Notes: generated by a model not told the origin, from the sequence alone. DNA of 17,529 nt from Coemansia sp. RSA 922 (GCA_027577415.1 JANBQS010000456.1:1-17529), one strand, 5' to 3'; positions 1 through 8,381 are shown, counted from the stretch's first letter. Numbers and translations: made by a program.

Positions 1-1350
1 TCGTCGCAACTTCGAGAGCGACTGAGTACACTAAAGCGCCGCAAGCGCGACTACGGCGACGAGCCTGACGAACAACATGATGACGTTGGTTTGGGAGGCT
101 CGGCGATAAAGAATCCGCCGATGCGCATCGACATAGTCCACCCGCACACATACGAGAGCGGGATTAGCGACCAGACAATGGTTAAGAACCTACAGGCCAC
201 TCCACCGATGAACTACTGGCTAAACGACGAAGATAGTGACAATGGCAGCGACCACACACACACAATTGGTGGCCAATTTACGCCTCAGCGACCGGCGCCT
301 CGGCCGATTCCACTAGCCAAAAACAACAGATTCAGTCGCGAGGAGTGGCAGGGACGAGCTGACGGTGCTCTGTTTGGCAGCCACCGCCGGCGACCCGGAA
401 AGACACTCGAAGACTCGCCGGTATTGCCCAAGGGCGTGTTCCTACCAACCCACAGCCTGTCATCCTTATCACTATCCTCTTCAGCATCGTCAAGCGACAT
501 GAGGAAGCGATTGGACTCGGGAATCGGCTGTCACTACTCACCCAAACCTCTGTTTGATGATCGTGGGTCGATGGACTTGGATATCTACCAAAAGTGTGTT
601 AACGCTCTCAACGAGCTACTGTTTGCTACTAACGCTCAAATAGACGAGGAGGTGCAAGCGCTGATTCGGCACTACTTGAACGGACAAAACTCATCGCCAT
701 TCATGCCAGTGTTCACTGGTATTGTCGACCAGTCATTCGCCGATTTCTCTGTTGCTGCTCGTTCCATATTGGCAGTTGCCGACCATGTCAACTCTCGCTC
801 TCAATTCTGTACATCTAAAACCCCTGGCATATCCGACAGATTAGTCGAGTCAACAGATAGCCTATTGACCGAGATTGTCAATAGCTACATGGGACTCGCC
901 GTTACAGATACTTTGGGCAACCGCAAAAACACACACAACTTAGATCCACTTAGTGCTGACTCGCTCGAGCACTTGCTTCGGACCTATGGCATCAATGTCG
1001 TAAAGTACAGCAAGGAGCAAATGCGCTTGTTTGCCATGACGGGCTTGACAAAGTACGTGACCAATCAGATTTTGCTGAGCACCGGTATTGAGAATGACTT
1101 GATCGACAAGTTGGATGAAGCCGCCGAGGCGCTCGCTCTTGTAATGGACCAAATCGACATCCTGGACTCACTGGACGGGCCCAATCAAGACCACCGTAAT
1201 ACCATCGACTGCGAGGATGTCGCCGCCCTGCGTATGCGTGCTGCTCAGAACAAAGACAATATAGATCGCATCCAGCTCGAGGCTAGAGACTCGGGATACA
1301 CGCGGCGGCTATACGAGTCCATCCTGGCAGAGATCCAGTCGCACAATTGA
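1..1350 (+). CDS. Unrecognised protein, C-terminal part (5' end lies outside window)
   Basis: The reading frame is open from base 1 to the TAA at 1348-1350 (449 codons visible). The first in-frame ATG is only at 121, while the codons before it look coding (Leu/Arg-rich, then KRRKR at about residues 13-16, then acidic). The real start is therefore probably left of the window. What is seen: a basic NLS-like patch, an acidic stretch near residue 75-85 (NDEDSDNGSD), a Pro/Arg-rich segment, a Ser/Leu-rich low-complexity run (about residues 152-165), then a mostly helical C-terminal half of about 250 residues with no cysteine-rich, catalytic or membrane motif. The order basic linker, disordered segment, helical domain suggests a nuclear or cytoskeletal scaffold-type protein, but this is inference and I recognise no family. 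An ATTAAA at 1385-1390 is the best polyadenylation candidate. The gene is tail-to-tail with the aldehyde dehydrogenase, 91 bp away. Confidence 0.8.
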   Translation, partial: SSQLRERLSTLKRRKRDYGDEPDEQHDDVGLGGSAIKNPPMRIDIVHPHTYESGISDQTMVKNLQATPPMNYWLNDEDSDNGSDHTHTIGGQFTPQRPAPRPIPLAKNNRFSREEWQGRADGALFGSHRRRPGKTLEDSPVLPKGVFLPTHSLSSLSLSSSASSSDMRKRLDSGIGCHYSPKPLFDDRGSMDLDIYQKCVNALNELLFATNAQIDEEVQALIRHYLNGQNSSPFMPVFTGIVDQSFADFSVAARSILAVADHVNSRSQFCTSKTPGISDRLVESTDSLLTEIVNSYMGLAVTDTLGNRKNTHNLDPLSADSLEHLLRTYGINVVKYSKEQMRLFAMTGLTKYVTNQILLSTGIENDLIDKLDEAAEALALVMDQIDILDSLDGPNQDHRNTIDCEDVAALRMRAAQNKDNIDRIQLEARDSGYTRRLYESILAEIQSHN

Positions 1351-1441
1351 TGCTCACCTGTATTATAATATTTTTAAGCTGCTCATTAAATGTATACCCT
1401 TCAGCTATTGTTAATGTAGAAAAATGAAATACCCCCCCTTT

Positions 1442-3061
1442 TTAGTCCTTGCGACGTCTGATAACGGGCTTGGACTTTATAATCGCCACCAAAAAGCCAG
1501 GGATAGTGACCAGCATGCGCCAGAAGGGTATTAGCGTGACAAGCTTTCCCAGCACGCTTTCTCTCAGCGACCACAGGGTTGGGTAGACCATCTGGTGGCT
1601 GAGATCAGTCTTCCAGCTGTTCTCGCTACCAGTAAATGGCGGGCCTCTGATGCTGTCGACGCCGGGCGATGGGAACCAAAGTGGGCGCTTCATGACATGA
1701 CGGTGGTGCGAGAACGTGTCAAGCGTATGCCTGCCGGTGTATCTGCCCACTCCCGACGGACCCACTCCGCCAAAGGGATTAGTCTGGGAGGCCAGGTTGA
1801 ACATAGTGTCATTAACCGTAGCCGAGCCCGAGCGCGTGCGCGAGATCACAGCCTCTGCCGAGTCGCTCTTTGCAAACACATAGAGCGCCAGTGGCTGGTC
1901 ACGCGAGTTGACCAGGCTGATCGCCTCGTCGAGCGTGTCGTAGGTCAGGATGGGCAGGATAGGACCAAACAGCTCATCTTTCATAAGCGAGTCGCCAGGA
2001 CGCACGCCATCGACAATAGTAGGCGGGAAGTACAAGTCACTTTCGTCGGGAAGGTCATCAGTGACGGCGATCTGCGTACCCTCAGTGGCACTCAGCGCGT
2101 CCATCAGGCGGTTCCAGTGCCTTGCATTGATAATGCGTCCGTAGTCGGGCGACTCCTTTGGGCTCTTGCCGTACATGCCAGCCACGGCCTCGACCAACAG
2201 AGGAACTAGCTTGTCTTTGACCGAGCGATGGATCAGAATATAGTCGGTAGCCACGCAGGTCTGGCCAGAGTTGGCCAGCTTCGACCACATGATACGGAAG
2301 GCAGTAGGAACCAGATCCGAAACATCCGCGTGGACAATAGCTGGGCTCTTGCCGCCAAGCTCTAGCGTGATGCCAGACAGGTGCTCGGCGGCAGCACGAG
2401 CGACAATCTTGCCTACGCTGCCACTGCCGGTGTAAAAGTAGTGGTCAAACTTTTCCTTCAGCAGCTCAGTAGTCTCCTTGACGCCGCCCTGGACGACGCG
2501 GATAACATTCGAGTCCATAGACCTAGTGACCAAGTCCTGAACAGCCTGCGCGGTATGCGGAGCCAGCTCCGAGGGCTTGAGTACGACTGTGTTTCCAGCA
2601 GCAATCGCGCCGATAGCTGGCAGCATTATCAAGCGCAGCGGGTAGTTCCACGCCCCGAGAATCACCACCACGCCCAGCGGCTCCTTGCGCACCTCAGACT
2701 TGCTCAGCAAGAACGCCGGCTGCTCCGAAGCCAAAGCGTTGCGAGAGGGCTTCACCCACTTGTCCATGTTGTCCAGGTACTGGCCAATCTCATACTCCAC
2801 AGCGTCATACTCGGCGTATAGACCCTCGGTGTGCGACTTGTGCAGATCGTGGTATAGCGCGTCCAACAGGTTCTTCTTATCTTCGCGCATACCTTTCAGG
2901 AGCGCGCGGAGCTGCTGCTTGCGGAAGCTAATGTCGCGCATAGTGCCACTGGCAAAGCTATCGCGCAGCGCGCTGACAGTGTCGCTGATGGTCTCAATCG
3001 GCGTATACTGGAGCTCAACCTTGTCGAGCTGGCCCGATATTAGTGAGTGTTCCTTATCCAT
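1442..3061 (-). CDS. HFD1: Fatty aldehyde dehydrogenase, ALDH3/Hfd1 type, with C-terminal membrane anchor
   Basis: Oxidises long-chain aldehydes to fatty acids with NAD(P)+, as known for ALDH3A2 and yeast Hfd1. The 539-residue ORF has the complete ALDH signature in order: oxyanion Asn139 in ILGAWNYP, Lys162 in LKPSE, the Rossmann-type TGSGSVGK at 211-218, general base Glu234 in LELGGK, nucleophile Cys269 in NSGQTC, Glu363 in DELFGP, and the C-terminal PFGGVGPSG at 429-437. A hydrophobic segment at about 504-528, followed by KPVIRRRKD, resembles the C-terminal membrane anchor of ALDH3A2/Hfd1. It implies an enzyme facing the cytosol on ER, mitochondrial outer membrane or lipid droplets. The start ATG has A at -3 and G at +4. 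No intron is seen. The symbol reflects family type; strict orthology to yeast HFD1 was not tested. Confidence 0.93.
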   Translation of the reverse strand: MDKEHSLISGQLDKVELQYTPIETISDTVSALRDSFASGTMRDISFRKQQLRALLKGMREDKKNLLDALYHDLHKSHTEGLYAEYDAVEYEIGQYLDNMDKWVKPSRNALASEQPAFLLSKSEVRKEPLGVVVILGAWNYPLRLIMLPAIGAIAAGNTVVLKPSELAPHTAQAVQDLVTRSMDSNVIRVVQGGVKETTELLKEKFDHYFYTGSGSVGKIVARAAAEHLSGITLELGGKSPAIVHADVSDLVPTAFRIMWSKLANSGQTCVATDYILIHRSVKDKLVPLLVEAVAGMYGKSPKESPDYGRIINARHWNRLMDALSATEGTQIAVTDDLPDESDLYFPPTIVDGVRPGDSLMKDELFGPILPILTYDTLDEAISLVNSRDQPLALYVFAKSDSAEAVISRTRSGSATVNDTMFNLASQTNPFGGVGPSGVGRYTGRHTLDTFSHHRHVMKRPLWFPSPGVDSIRGPPFTGSENSWKTDLSHQMVYPTLWSLRESVLGKLVTLIPFWRMLVTIPGFLVAIIKSKPVIRRRKD

Positions 3062-3483
3062 AGTTGCAGATCAAAAAAAAGAGTGGTGTTTAGTTTGTTA
3101 CACAAAGCAAATCGAATAGAGTAGGGAATAATATTGCGCTTAGAAAGAAGAGAGAAGGAAAGAAGGCCGCTTTGTTATTGACAGCCAACCGGCAGGAATT
3201 GTCAGCACCCCCTGACCGCGCCTACTGCCATCGTCACCTTGCTCAAACTGCTTTTGGTCAATTGCCAGTGAGTTTCTAGGGTGCCGAGGTTGATCCTCGG
3301 GATTTCACATGTTCCTTGCGTGGGATGGAAATCACTGCCTTTTGCAGGTAAACCTACTCCGCCAGATTCGGGGGATGAGGGGGAGTGCTGTAATCCTCTT
3401 TGCTCTTTGCTCTTTGCTCTTCACCTCTCTACTCTTCAATTGACTCAGATACTGTGGAACCTACTTTTATTCCCATTCGCATC
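3062..3483. promoter_or_regulatory. Divergent promoter of the aldehyde dehydrogenase and the peptidase
   Basis: These 422 bp separate two head-to-head start codons, so they must carry control elements for both genes. Visible: a poly-A run next to the dehydrogenase start (3072-3080), a CACCCCCTGAC word at 3206-3216 holding the stress-element core CCCCT, and a pyrimidine-rich leader just before the peptidase ATG. No clear TATA box was found. Function is inferred from position only. Confidence 0.55.
3396..3421 (+). repeat. Short tandem repeat (CTCTTTG) x 3.7
   Basis: Three exact copies of the 7-mer CTCTTTG plus CTCTT lie 63-88 bp before the peptidase ATG, inside a CT-rich stretch. CT-rich blocks are common at fungal transcription starts, so this may be leader or core-promoter sequence. 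Confidence 0.7.
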
Positions 3484-5709
3484 ATGACGATCGGCCAGCT
3501 GGTACGCTCGCTACCGGCGGCAGCCTTTGTCCTGGGCGCCCTAGCACGCCCCTTTACGCCAGACGACCTGGTGCAGACCAACCGCTTCAGCGGCGACGTA
3601 GCCGTATCACCCAACAGCGCGTCTATCGCCTATATACAGGCGCGCTACTCGATTGAAGAGAAGCGCCAGTACACGCAGCTCTTTGTCCAGTCCCTAGCCG
3701 ACGGTCATCGCCACCACGGCTCTAGTCATCCAGTAAAGGTTATCGAGTTTTCTGCTGACGCACGTCCCAACCCACCCAGCGCTCGTGAAGAGGCAGAGGA
3801 CGAGATTACTGGCAAGAAGCATTTGAAGCCCTCGCAGCCAATATGGCTTAGCGATACGTCTCTGGGCTTTGTAGCGACTAACCCGGATACGGGCAAGTCC
3901 ACATTGTACTCGGTCAAGAATGGCAAGGGCCGCTGGTCCAAGCCCCGTCCAGTCGTGGCCATGGCTGTACCCATCTCCGACTTGCACTTTAGCATCGAGT
4001 CGGGCATCCTGGCATTCACGGCCGAAGTGTACAATGGCACTGATTCTCTTGTCGAGACGGCAAAACTAGACTACCACGAGAAGCTGCGCGCTGACACGGG
4101 TCAAACCTACGACGACCTGTGGGTCCGTCATTGGGATACATTCGTCTCATCCAAGCTGCCTCAGATCTACACTCTGCCACTCAAGACCAGAGCCAAGGAC
4201 CATTTCAAGCCCAAGGGCGAGCCCATCAACATTATTAGCGACGCTAATGCCAATGGCCGTCTCGAGGCATCAAACTCCTTCACGCTTTCGCCTAGTGGTC
4301 GCCACATTGCCTTTGTCGCCAAGTATCCTGGCCACGATTATGCATGGAAGACCACGAGCCATGTCTATCTGGCTGCTGTCGATGGGTCTGGTGCTGAGCC
4401 TATTAACCCAGGCAAGGGCGGCGCGAGCTCAAGCCCGGCCTTCAACCACGATGGTACCAAGATCGCCTATGTGCAAATGGCCGCGACCGCCTATGAAGCT
4501 GACCGCAACCAGATCAAGGTCTACGATATTGCCCAGCAGACCACTGTTGAGGTGGCGGCTGACTGGGACCGCTCGCCATCGCATGTTCAGTGGTCCGACA
4601 GCGAGACTCTGCTAGTGACGTACAACGAGTGGGGCCGCAATAAGCTGTCCAAGGTCGATATTGCCACCGGTGCCATTATGCCCATCGTGACCGAGCACTC
4701 AGTTGGCTCAGTGCAGCAACTGCCAGGTACCAACAAGCTGCTAATCGACTACAGCGCGCTGGACTCGCCCCCCGACCTCTACACCGTTTCAATTGACGAT
4801 GGCTCTATGACCCGCGTCAGCCAGCTAAATCCAAAGCTCGCAAGCGAGATATTCCTCAGCCCTCCCGAAGACGTTGCGTTCATGGGTGCTGACAACTCCA
4901 CCATTCACGGGTTCTTGCTCCGCCCGCCCAACTTTGACAGCCAGAAAAAGTACCCACTTGCGTTTGTCATTCACGGCGGCCCGCAGTCAAGCTTCACCGA
5001 TGGTTGGAGTCCCCGCTGGAACCTAAACATCTTTGCTGCCGCTGGATTCGTCACCGTAGCTCTTGATCCACAAGGGTCAACAGGCTATGGTCAGAATTTC
5101 ACTGACGCGATTCGCAACCAGTGGGGCGGCAAGCCCTACGAGAGTCTGATGCGCTCTTTGGAACAGCTCCTAGAAGAGCATCCCTATATTGATCGCAACA
5201 GGCTAGCAGCCCTAGGTGCCAGCTACGGCGGCTACATGATCAACTGGATTAATGGCCACAGCAATGTGTTCAAGGCCCTAGTCAACCACGACGGCATGTT
5301 CTCGACCGTCAGCACTTACTATAGCACGGAGGAGCTGTATTTCCCAGAGACAGAGTTTGAGGGCGTGCCGTTTGACGAAAAGGCTCGCGAGAACTACGAG
5401 CGCTGGTCGCCCGAGCGCTATGTCAAGAACTGGAGGACTCCGACTCTGGTTGTCCATAGCGAGAAAGACTACCGTTTAGTCGTTAGCGAGGGTCTAAGCA
5501 CATTCACTGCTCTGCGTCGTCAGGGCGTGCCAGCAAGACTGTTGTACTTCCCCGACGAGAACCACTGGGTGCTCAAGCCGGCAAACTCGCTTCGCTGGCA
5601 CCAGGAGGTACTGGCCTGGATCTCAAAGTGGACGTCGGATGAAGGCGCTTCGCCTGCTACTACGCTTGACGAGTCGGCCAGATTCAGGATTCAAGGCAAT
5701 GACGACTGA
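3484..5709 (+). CDS. Secreted dipeptidyl-peptidase V-like serine peptidase (family S9)
   Basis: Prolyl-oligopeptidase-family exopeptidase that removes N-terminal dipeptides outside the cell. I chose the ATG at 3484 (A at -3) over one at 3400 because it gives a clean signal peptide: a short polar start, a hydrophobic core (PAAAFVLGAL), and an A-L-A site before Arg22. The mature protein (741 residues with signal) has a beta-propeller-like N-terminal half (about 25-450) and an alpha/beta hydrolase C-terminal half (about 470-720). Catalytic residues: Ser580 in GASYGGY, Asp662 in HSEKDYR, His694 in DENHW. HGGPQ at 497-501 is the oxyanion region. N-glycosylation sequons occur at Asn184, Asn471 and Asn538. 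This matches DPP5 of filamentous fungi in length and motifs. No intron or damage is seen. It probably serves peptide scavenging. Confidence 0.92.
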   Translation: MTIGQLVRSLPAAAFVLGALARPFTPDDLVQTNRFSGDVAVSPNSASIAYIQARYSIEEKRQYTQLFVQSLADGHRHHGSSHPVKVIEFSADARPNPPSAREEAEDEITGKKHLKPSQPIWLSDTSLGFVATNPDTGKSTLYSVKNGKGRWSKPRPVVAMAVPISDLHFSIESGILAFTAEVYNGTDSLVETAKLDYHEKLRADTGQTYDDLWVRHWDTFVSSKLPQIYTLPLKTRAKDHFKPKGEPINIISDANANGRLEASNSFTLSPSGRHIAFVAKYPGHDYAWKTTSHVYLAAVDGSGAEPINPGKGGASSSPAFNHDGTKIAYVQMAATAYEADRNQIKVYDIAQQTTVEVAADWDRSPSHVQWSDSETLLVTYNEWGRNKLSKVDIATGAIMPIVTEHSVGSVQQLPGTNKLLIDYSALDSPPDLYTVSIDDGSMTRVSQLNPKLASEIFLSPPEDVAFMGADNSTIHGFLLRPPNFDSQKKYPLAFVIHGGPQSSFTDGWSPRWNLNIFAAAGFVTVALDPQGSTGYGQNFTDAIRNQWGGKPYESLMRSLEQLLEEHPYIDRNRLAALGASYGGYMINWINGHSNVFKALVNHDGMFSTVSTYYSTEELYFPETEFEGVPFDEKARENYERWSPERYVKNWRTPTLVVHSEKDYRLVVSEGLSTFTALRRQGVPARLLYFPDENHWVLKPANSLRWHQEVLAWISKWTSDEGASPATTLDESARFRIQGNDD

Positions 5710-5753
5710 AGTAGTATCTATCTTTTGTCCTGCAAAGTGGCGACATAGTCCTC

Positions 5754-5759
5754 AATAAA
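5754..5759 (+). terminator. Polyadenylation signal AATAAA for the peptidase gene
   Basis: An exact AATAAA lies 45 bp past the peptidase stop. Cleavage some 10-30 bp further on would fall at about 5770-5790, at the very end of the facing gene's coding region. Confidence 0.55.
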
Positions 5760-5781
5760 CAACAGTTTAAAGTACACAGTG

Positions 5782-5787
5782 TTTATT
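5782..5787 (-). terminator. AATAAA overlapping the stop codon of the 631-residue gene
   Basis: On the minus strand the stop codon TAA (5785-5783) is embedded in AATAAA (5787-5782). If used, it would give a 3' UTR of only a few tens of bases and keep the two facing transcripts from overlapping much. Confidence 0.4.
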
Positions 5788-7678
5788 CGTCAAGATCGCT
5801 ATCATCGCTATCTATGGTTAGTACGATATTAGGCTCTTCTAGGATATCTTGAGTGGCGAATTGGCTCATGTTAGGTTCTTCCGGGATGCCTTGAAGAGCG
5901 GTGTGGCTGACACTATAGTCATATCCCTCTTCTTCCTCCTTCACGCCGCCACGAGGGGTGTACTGCCGCCTCTTCACGGTTTCAGACGCTTCATAAAGAG
6001 CGCTCAATTTCCACTCGTCTTTTACCAATGGCACATCGCAGAGCTTGACCAAGCGATGATAGCAGCGAGCAATGACTTCCAGCGGGATATCAGCCACAGA
6101 CGCAGCCTCTAACACGCTTAGCCACCCGGTCTTGGTCGAACCAGGAAACGGCATAAGCAACCCACGCAAGAGACAGATTTCATAGGCGGGACCAACCTCT
6201 AACCGATGTTTCCAAAAGTCCGACATCTTGTCCCAGATACGAGAGACTCCCGATACAGCCTCTTCGGCCACAGAACTCGATGCGAATTTCGACAACTGGG
6301 GTGGGTGCGAGCCAGATGATTTGGTTTCGGCTTTGAGTACTTGACCGAGAACCTGCGTACGAGTCAGATCAATGACAGGCAGGTAGTATTTCGATAATAC
6401 GTCTGGCGTGCGGCCCTCAAACGCATCTAGCAATGGCACTCGCTTAAGTCGCGGTTCGGCAAGCCCGGGGTATTTGATTTGCAGATGCGTTAGGAATTGA
6501 ACATCGTCGCTATTGTGAACAATACCCGTAGTACTACCGTGCTGCTGCCGCCTAACGACAATGCCCATACCGCCGTTTCTCCTCGTGTCAGAAATGTCCA
6601 ACCCGTCCGCCGCAGCAGTGAATCCGTGAGCATAGCCGGATTCCCTTAAAGAAACATTGTTGTTCTCTGCCGACTCCTTGCCACAGAGAAAGTCTATCTG
6701 TTGCTGGTCCCACTCTTCGCAAGGCTCCTCGAGTCCGACGCTAGTGTAGAGATCCCTGCAGCCGCGCTTCGGATCAATACCCATTGGCAAGTGGCGATTG
6801 AGTTGAATGTGATCCTTGTACCGTCGAAAGTCGATCGCAGGCCACTGAATGGCATTAGCCGGCATCGTCTCAAGCCGTCGAGCTGGATTAGCTAGCGTAT
6901 ATCCGTTAGTCAGCCCATCGCCACGAAGAATAATCTGCCTAGTAACATTGTCCGTGCGATCAAACAGAAGGCTTTGCATCGTGCGGTGAGCTGCTGGAAT
7001 ACGTATGTTTTCCCGCTCATAGTCGTATGTGTACTTTGTGCGGTGTACTGGCCATCGTCTTACAACTGGTTCAATAAACCGCGTTGTCCTAAACTTGTAT
7101 GGTTTCCGGCCACTGTCGCTGTTACTCCTGGCATAAAATTTGTTGATAAACTCATCGTCCGAATTGTCTGCTAGTGGCTCTCTTTCCAGATCCGCACCCT
7201 GCGTAGTTGCCGAGTCCGACTGATCAGAGTCAGAGTCAGAACTAGAATCCGAGTCTGAAGACGATGCCGAACCGGAGGACGATGCAGCATCAGGTTTTGT
7301 GTCAACGTCCATAGTAGTGTCGGCAGGCGCCCTCCCAATTGCCGCTGCGGGACCACCACTGCGGCTAGCTGGTTGCGAGGCCCCAATCGACAGTCTATTC
7401 ATGTCTGCTAACACCGACGGCCTCTGGACAGGCTGCGAATGTCGCTGGCCAGGCCTTGCCGCTGTAGCCATTGGCTGCAGAGGCATTCGCGACGAGCTGC
7501 CGGAAGCTATGATACCAGGATTATGTTTTACGCTAGCGCTACCAGCAGACTTTAGGGGTGCTTTGCGATCTGCTTTCTTCTTGGCGACAGCAAGCGGATC
7601 ATATCGTAGTCGGTGCTTGGCTGACGGCAACGAGGGCTCGCGCCCAGTTTGCTTGGGCTTGGGCTTATTCGCAACCAT
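5783..7678 (-). CDS. Unrecognised 631-residue protein with Ser/Asp tract and SUMO-interaction-like C-terminus
   Basis: I do not recognise this family. The first ATG of the frame is at 7678 (G at -3, G at +4); a 3-codon longer frame would need TTG. The N-terminal 170 residues are Lys/Ser/Pro-rich and disordered (KKKADRK about 33-39). A Ser/Asp tract (133-155, mostly SD pairs) and an acidic NSDDEF stretch follow. Residues about 180-560 look folded, with many aromatic/charged patches (for example KYTYDYERENIRI) and a helical segment about 490-550. The tail contains VKEEEE (V579-K580), a two-copy 14-residue repeat, and ends in IVLTIDSDDSDLDE. That is a hydrophobic strand followed by Ser/Asp, the classic layout of a phosphorylatable SUMO-interaction motif. 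VKDE (about 552-555) and LKAE (about 448-451) also fit the psi-K-x-E sumoylation consensus. A nuclear, chromatin- or nucleolus-associated role is plausible but inferred. Confidence 0.82.
   Translation of the reverse strand: MVANKPKPKQTGREPSLPSAKHRLRYDPLAVAKKKADRKAPLKSAGSASVKHNPGIIASGSSSRMPLQPMATAARPGQRHSQPVQRPSVLADMNRLSIGASQPASRSGGPAAAIGRAPADTTMDVDTKPDAASSSGSASSSDSDSSSDSDSDQSDSATTQGADLEREPLADNSDDEFINKFYARSNSDSGRKPYKFRTTRFIEPVVRRWPVHRTKYTYDYERENIRIPAAHRTMQSLLFDRTDNVTRQIILRGDGLTNGYTLANPARRLETMPANAIQWPAIDFRRYKDHIQLNRHLPMGIDPKRGCRDLYTSVGLEEPCEEWDQQQIDFLCGKESAENNNVSLRESGYAHGFTAAADGLDISDTRRNGGMGIVVRRQQHGSTTGIVHNSDDVQFLTHLQIKYPGLAEPRLKRVPLLDAFEGRTPDVLSKYYLPVIDLTRTQVLGQVLKAETKSSGSHPPQLSKFASSSVAEEAVSGVSRIWDKMSDFWKHRLEVGPAYEICLLRGLLMPFPGSTKTGWLSVLEAASVADIPLEVIARCYHRLVKLCDVPLVKDEWKLSALYEASETVKRRQYTPRGGVKEEEEGYDYSVSHTALQGIPEEPNMSQFATQDILEEPNIVLTIDSDDSDLDE
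5829..5896 (-). repeat. Imperfect 42-bp tandem repeat in coding sequence
   Basis: Two copies with a 42-bp period (first at about 5829-5854, second at about 5871-5896) encode GIPEEPNM and DILEEPNI, an in-frame 14-residue repeat at the protein C-terminus. The 26-bp cores differ at a handful of positions, so this is an old or diverged duplication. Confidence 0.65.
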
Positions 7679-7691
7679 GACTGGCAAGCAT
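7665..7691 (-). promoter_or_regulatory. Short upstream ORF overlapping the start of the 631-residue gene
   Basis: On the minus strand an ATG at 7691 opens an 8-codon frame ending in TAA at 7667-7665, which straddles the main ATG at 7678 in another frame. Its context (C at -3) is weak and that of the main ATG is strong, so leaky scanning could set expression. It matters only if the transcript starts upstream of 7691. Confidence 0.35.
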
Positions 7692-7919
7692 TAGGCAAAA
7701 GGGGAAGAGATAAATTGGCAGTTCAATCGAGAAAATAAGAAGCAAAAAAAAAAAAAATGAAGAGCTAAAAATGCAAGCTCGGTTGATCTCTCAACTACTG
7801 AGCTCTGAAAATCATCAGTCGAAAATATTTTTTCTCTAACGCTAGTGTGCTGATGACGTTTAGCAAAGCTATTAGTTAAAAAAAAAGCATCGTATATTCT
7901 GAGACAACAAAAAGACAAC
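7679..7919 (-). promoter_or_regulatory. Spacer between ARPC5 and the 631-residue gene
   Basis: These 241 bp are AT-rich, with runs of A (7744-7757 and 7879-7887 region). They must hold the ARPC5 3' end and the promoter of the next minus-strand gene. No perfect TATA box or AATAAA was found for the minus strand. An ORF across this interval (to 7990) is mostly low-complexity Phe/Leu and overlaps ARPC5, so I do not call it. Confidence 0.4.
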
Positions 7920-8381
7920 TCAAATAGTTTTCCGATCAGACATGACGCGGACAATGGATCCAAGTCCGCCAGCCTCGACAACACGCTCATGCCAGCTCAA
8001 CAAGACACCGCAGTTGAAGCCAGCAGGCCTAGCCAGACCATGGTAGATATACTTCAACAAGACATCACGACTATCTTCAGCCAGACTGCTCACAACGCTG
8101 TTGATGTCCTGAGCCCGGGTGGCCATGAGTACCTCGCTCACAAGCTGTGCATTGGCTGATTGTGCGGCATCCAGTCCATGCCCATATGGCGGGTCAGCCA
8201 GGGCCTTTTCTAGGGCCTCTACCGAGCTCCCGCGAGTAATGGCTGCGCGCACCGAGGCGGCCTTTTGGTCGACCATCGAAGCTACCTCGGCGTCGGACTT
8301 TGTGCTCAGATACTGCATCTGCTCGGCCATCCTCTGCTGCTCGGTATCAAACCCGTCAATATCCAACTTGCGGTGCGCCAT
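7920..8381 (-). CDS. ARPC5: Actin-related protein 2/3 complex subunit 5 (p16-ARC)
   Basis: Smallest subunit of the seven-part Arp2/3 complex, which nucleates branched actin at endocytic patches; ARPC5 helps dock Arp2 through the ARPC1 arm. The ORF is 153 residues, the usual family length. The N-terminus (RKLDIDGFD) matches the conserved start. The C-terminus shows the strongest family block: LLKYIYHGLARP, then a LSWHERVVEAGGLGSIVRV core, ending MSDRKTI. The ATG at 8381 has A at -3. No intron is seen. It is divergent from SLD5 with 393 bp between starts, and lies upstream of the unrelated 631-residue gene on the same strand. In yeast the orthologue is ARC15. Confidence 0.93.
   Translation of the reverse strand: MAHRKLDIDGFDTEQQRMAEQMQYLSTKSDAEVASMVDQKAASVRAAITRGSSVEALEKALADPPYGHGLDAAQSANAQLVSEVLMATRAQDINSVVSSLAEDSRDVLLKYIYHGLARPAGFNCGVLLSWHERVVEAGGLGSIVRVMSDRKTI

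Noticed and set aside
240..275. (AC)n microsatellite
   Set aside because: A short in-frame run encoding His-Thr repeats, not notable as a mobile or unstable element.
1595..2821. Plus-strand ORFs of 204 and 146 codons
   Set aside because: They lie antisense within the dehydrogenase, whose catalytic motifs are intact; they are by-products of its codon usage.
3400..3483. Longer start for the peptidase at 3400
   Set aside because: It would put 28 residues translated from CT-rich leader before a proper signal peptide.
7062..7078. tRNA B-box-like word GGTTCAATAAACC
   Set aside because: It sits inside coding sequence of the 631-residue gene and has no matching A box or cloverleaf.
7691..7990. Minus-strand ORF of 99 codons
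   Set aside because: It overlaps the ARPC5 C-terminus in another frame and is mostly Phe/Leu low complexity.
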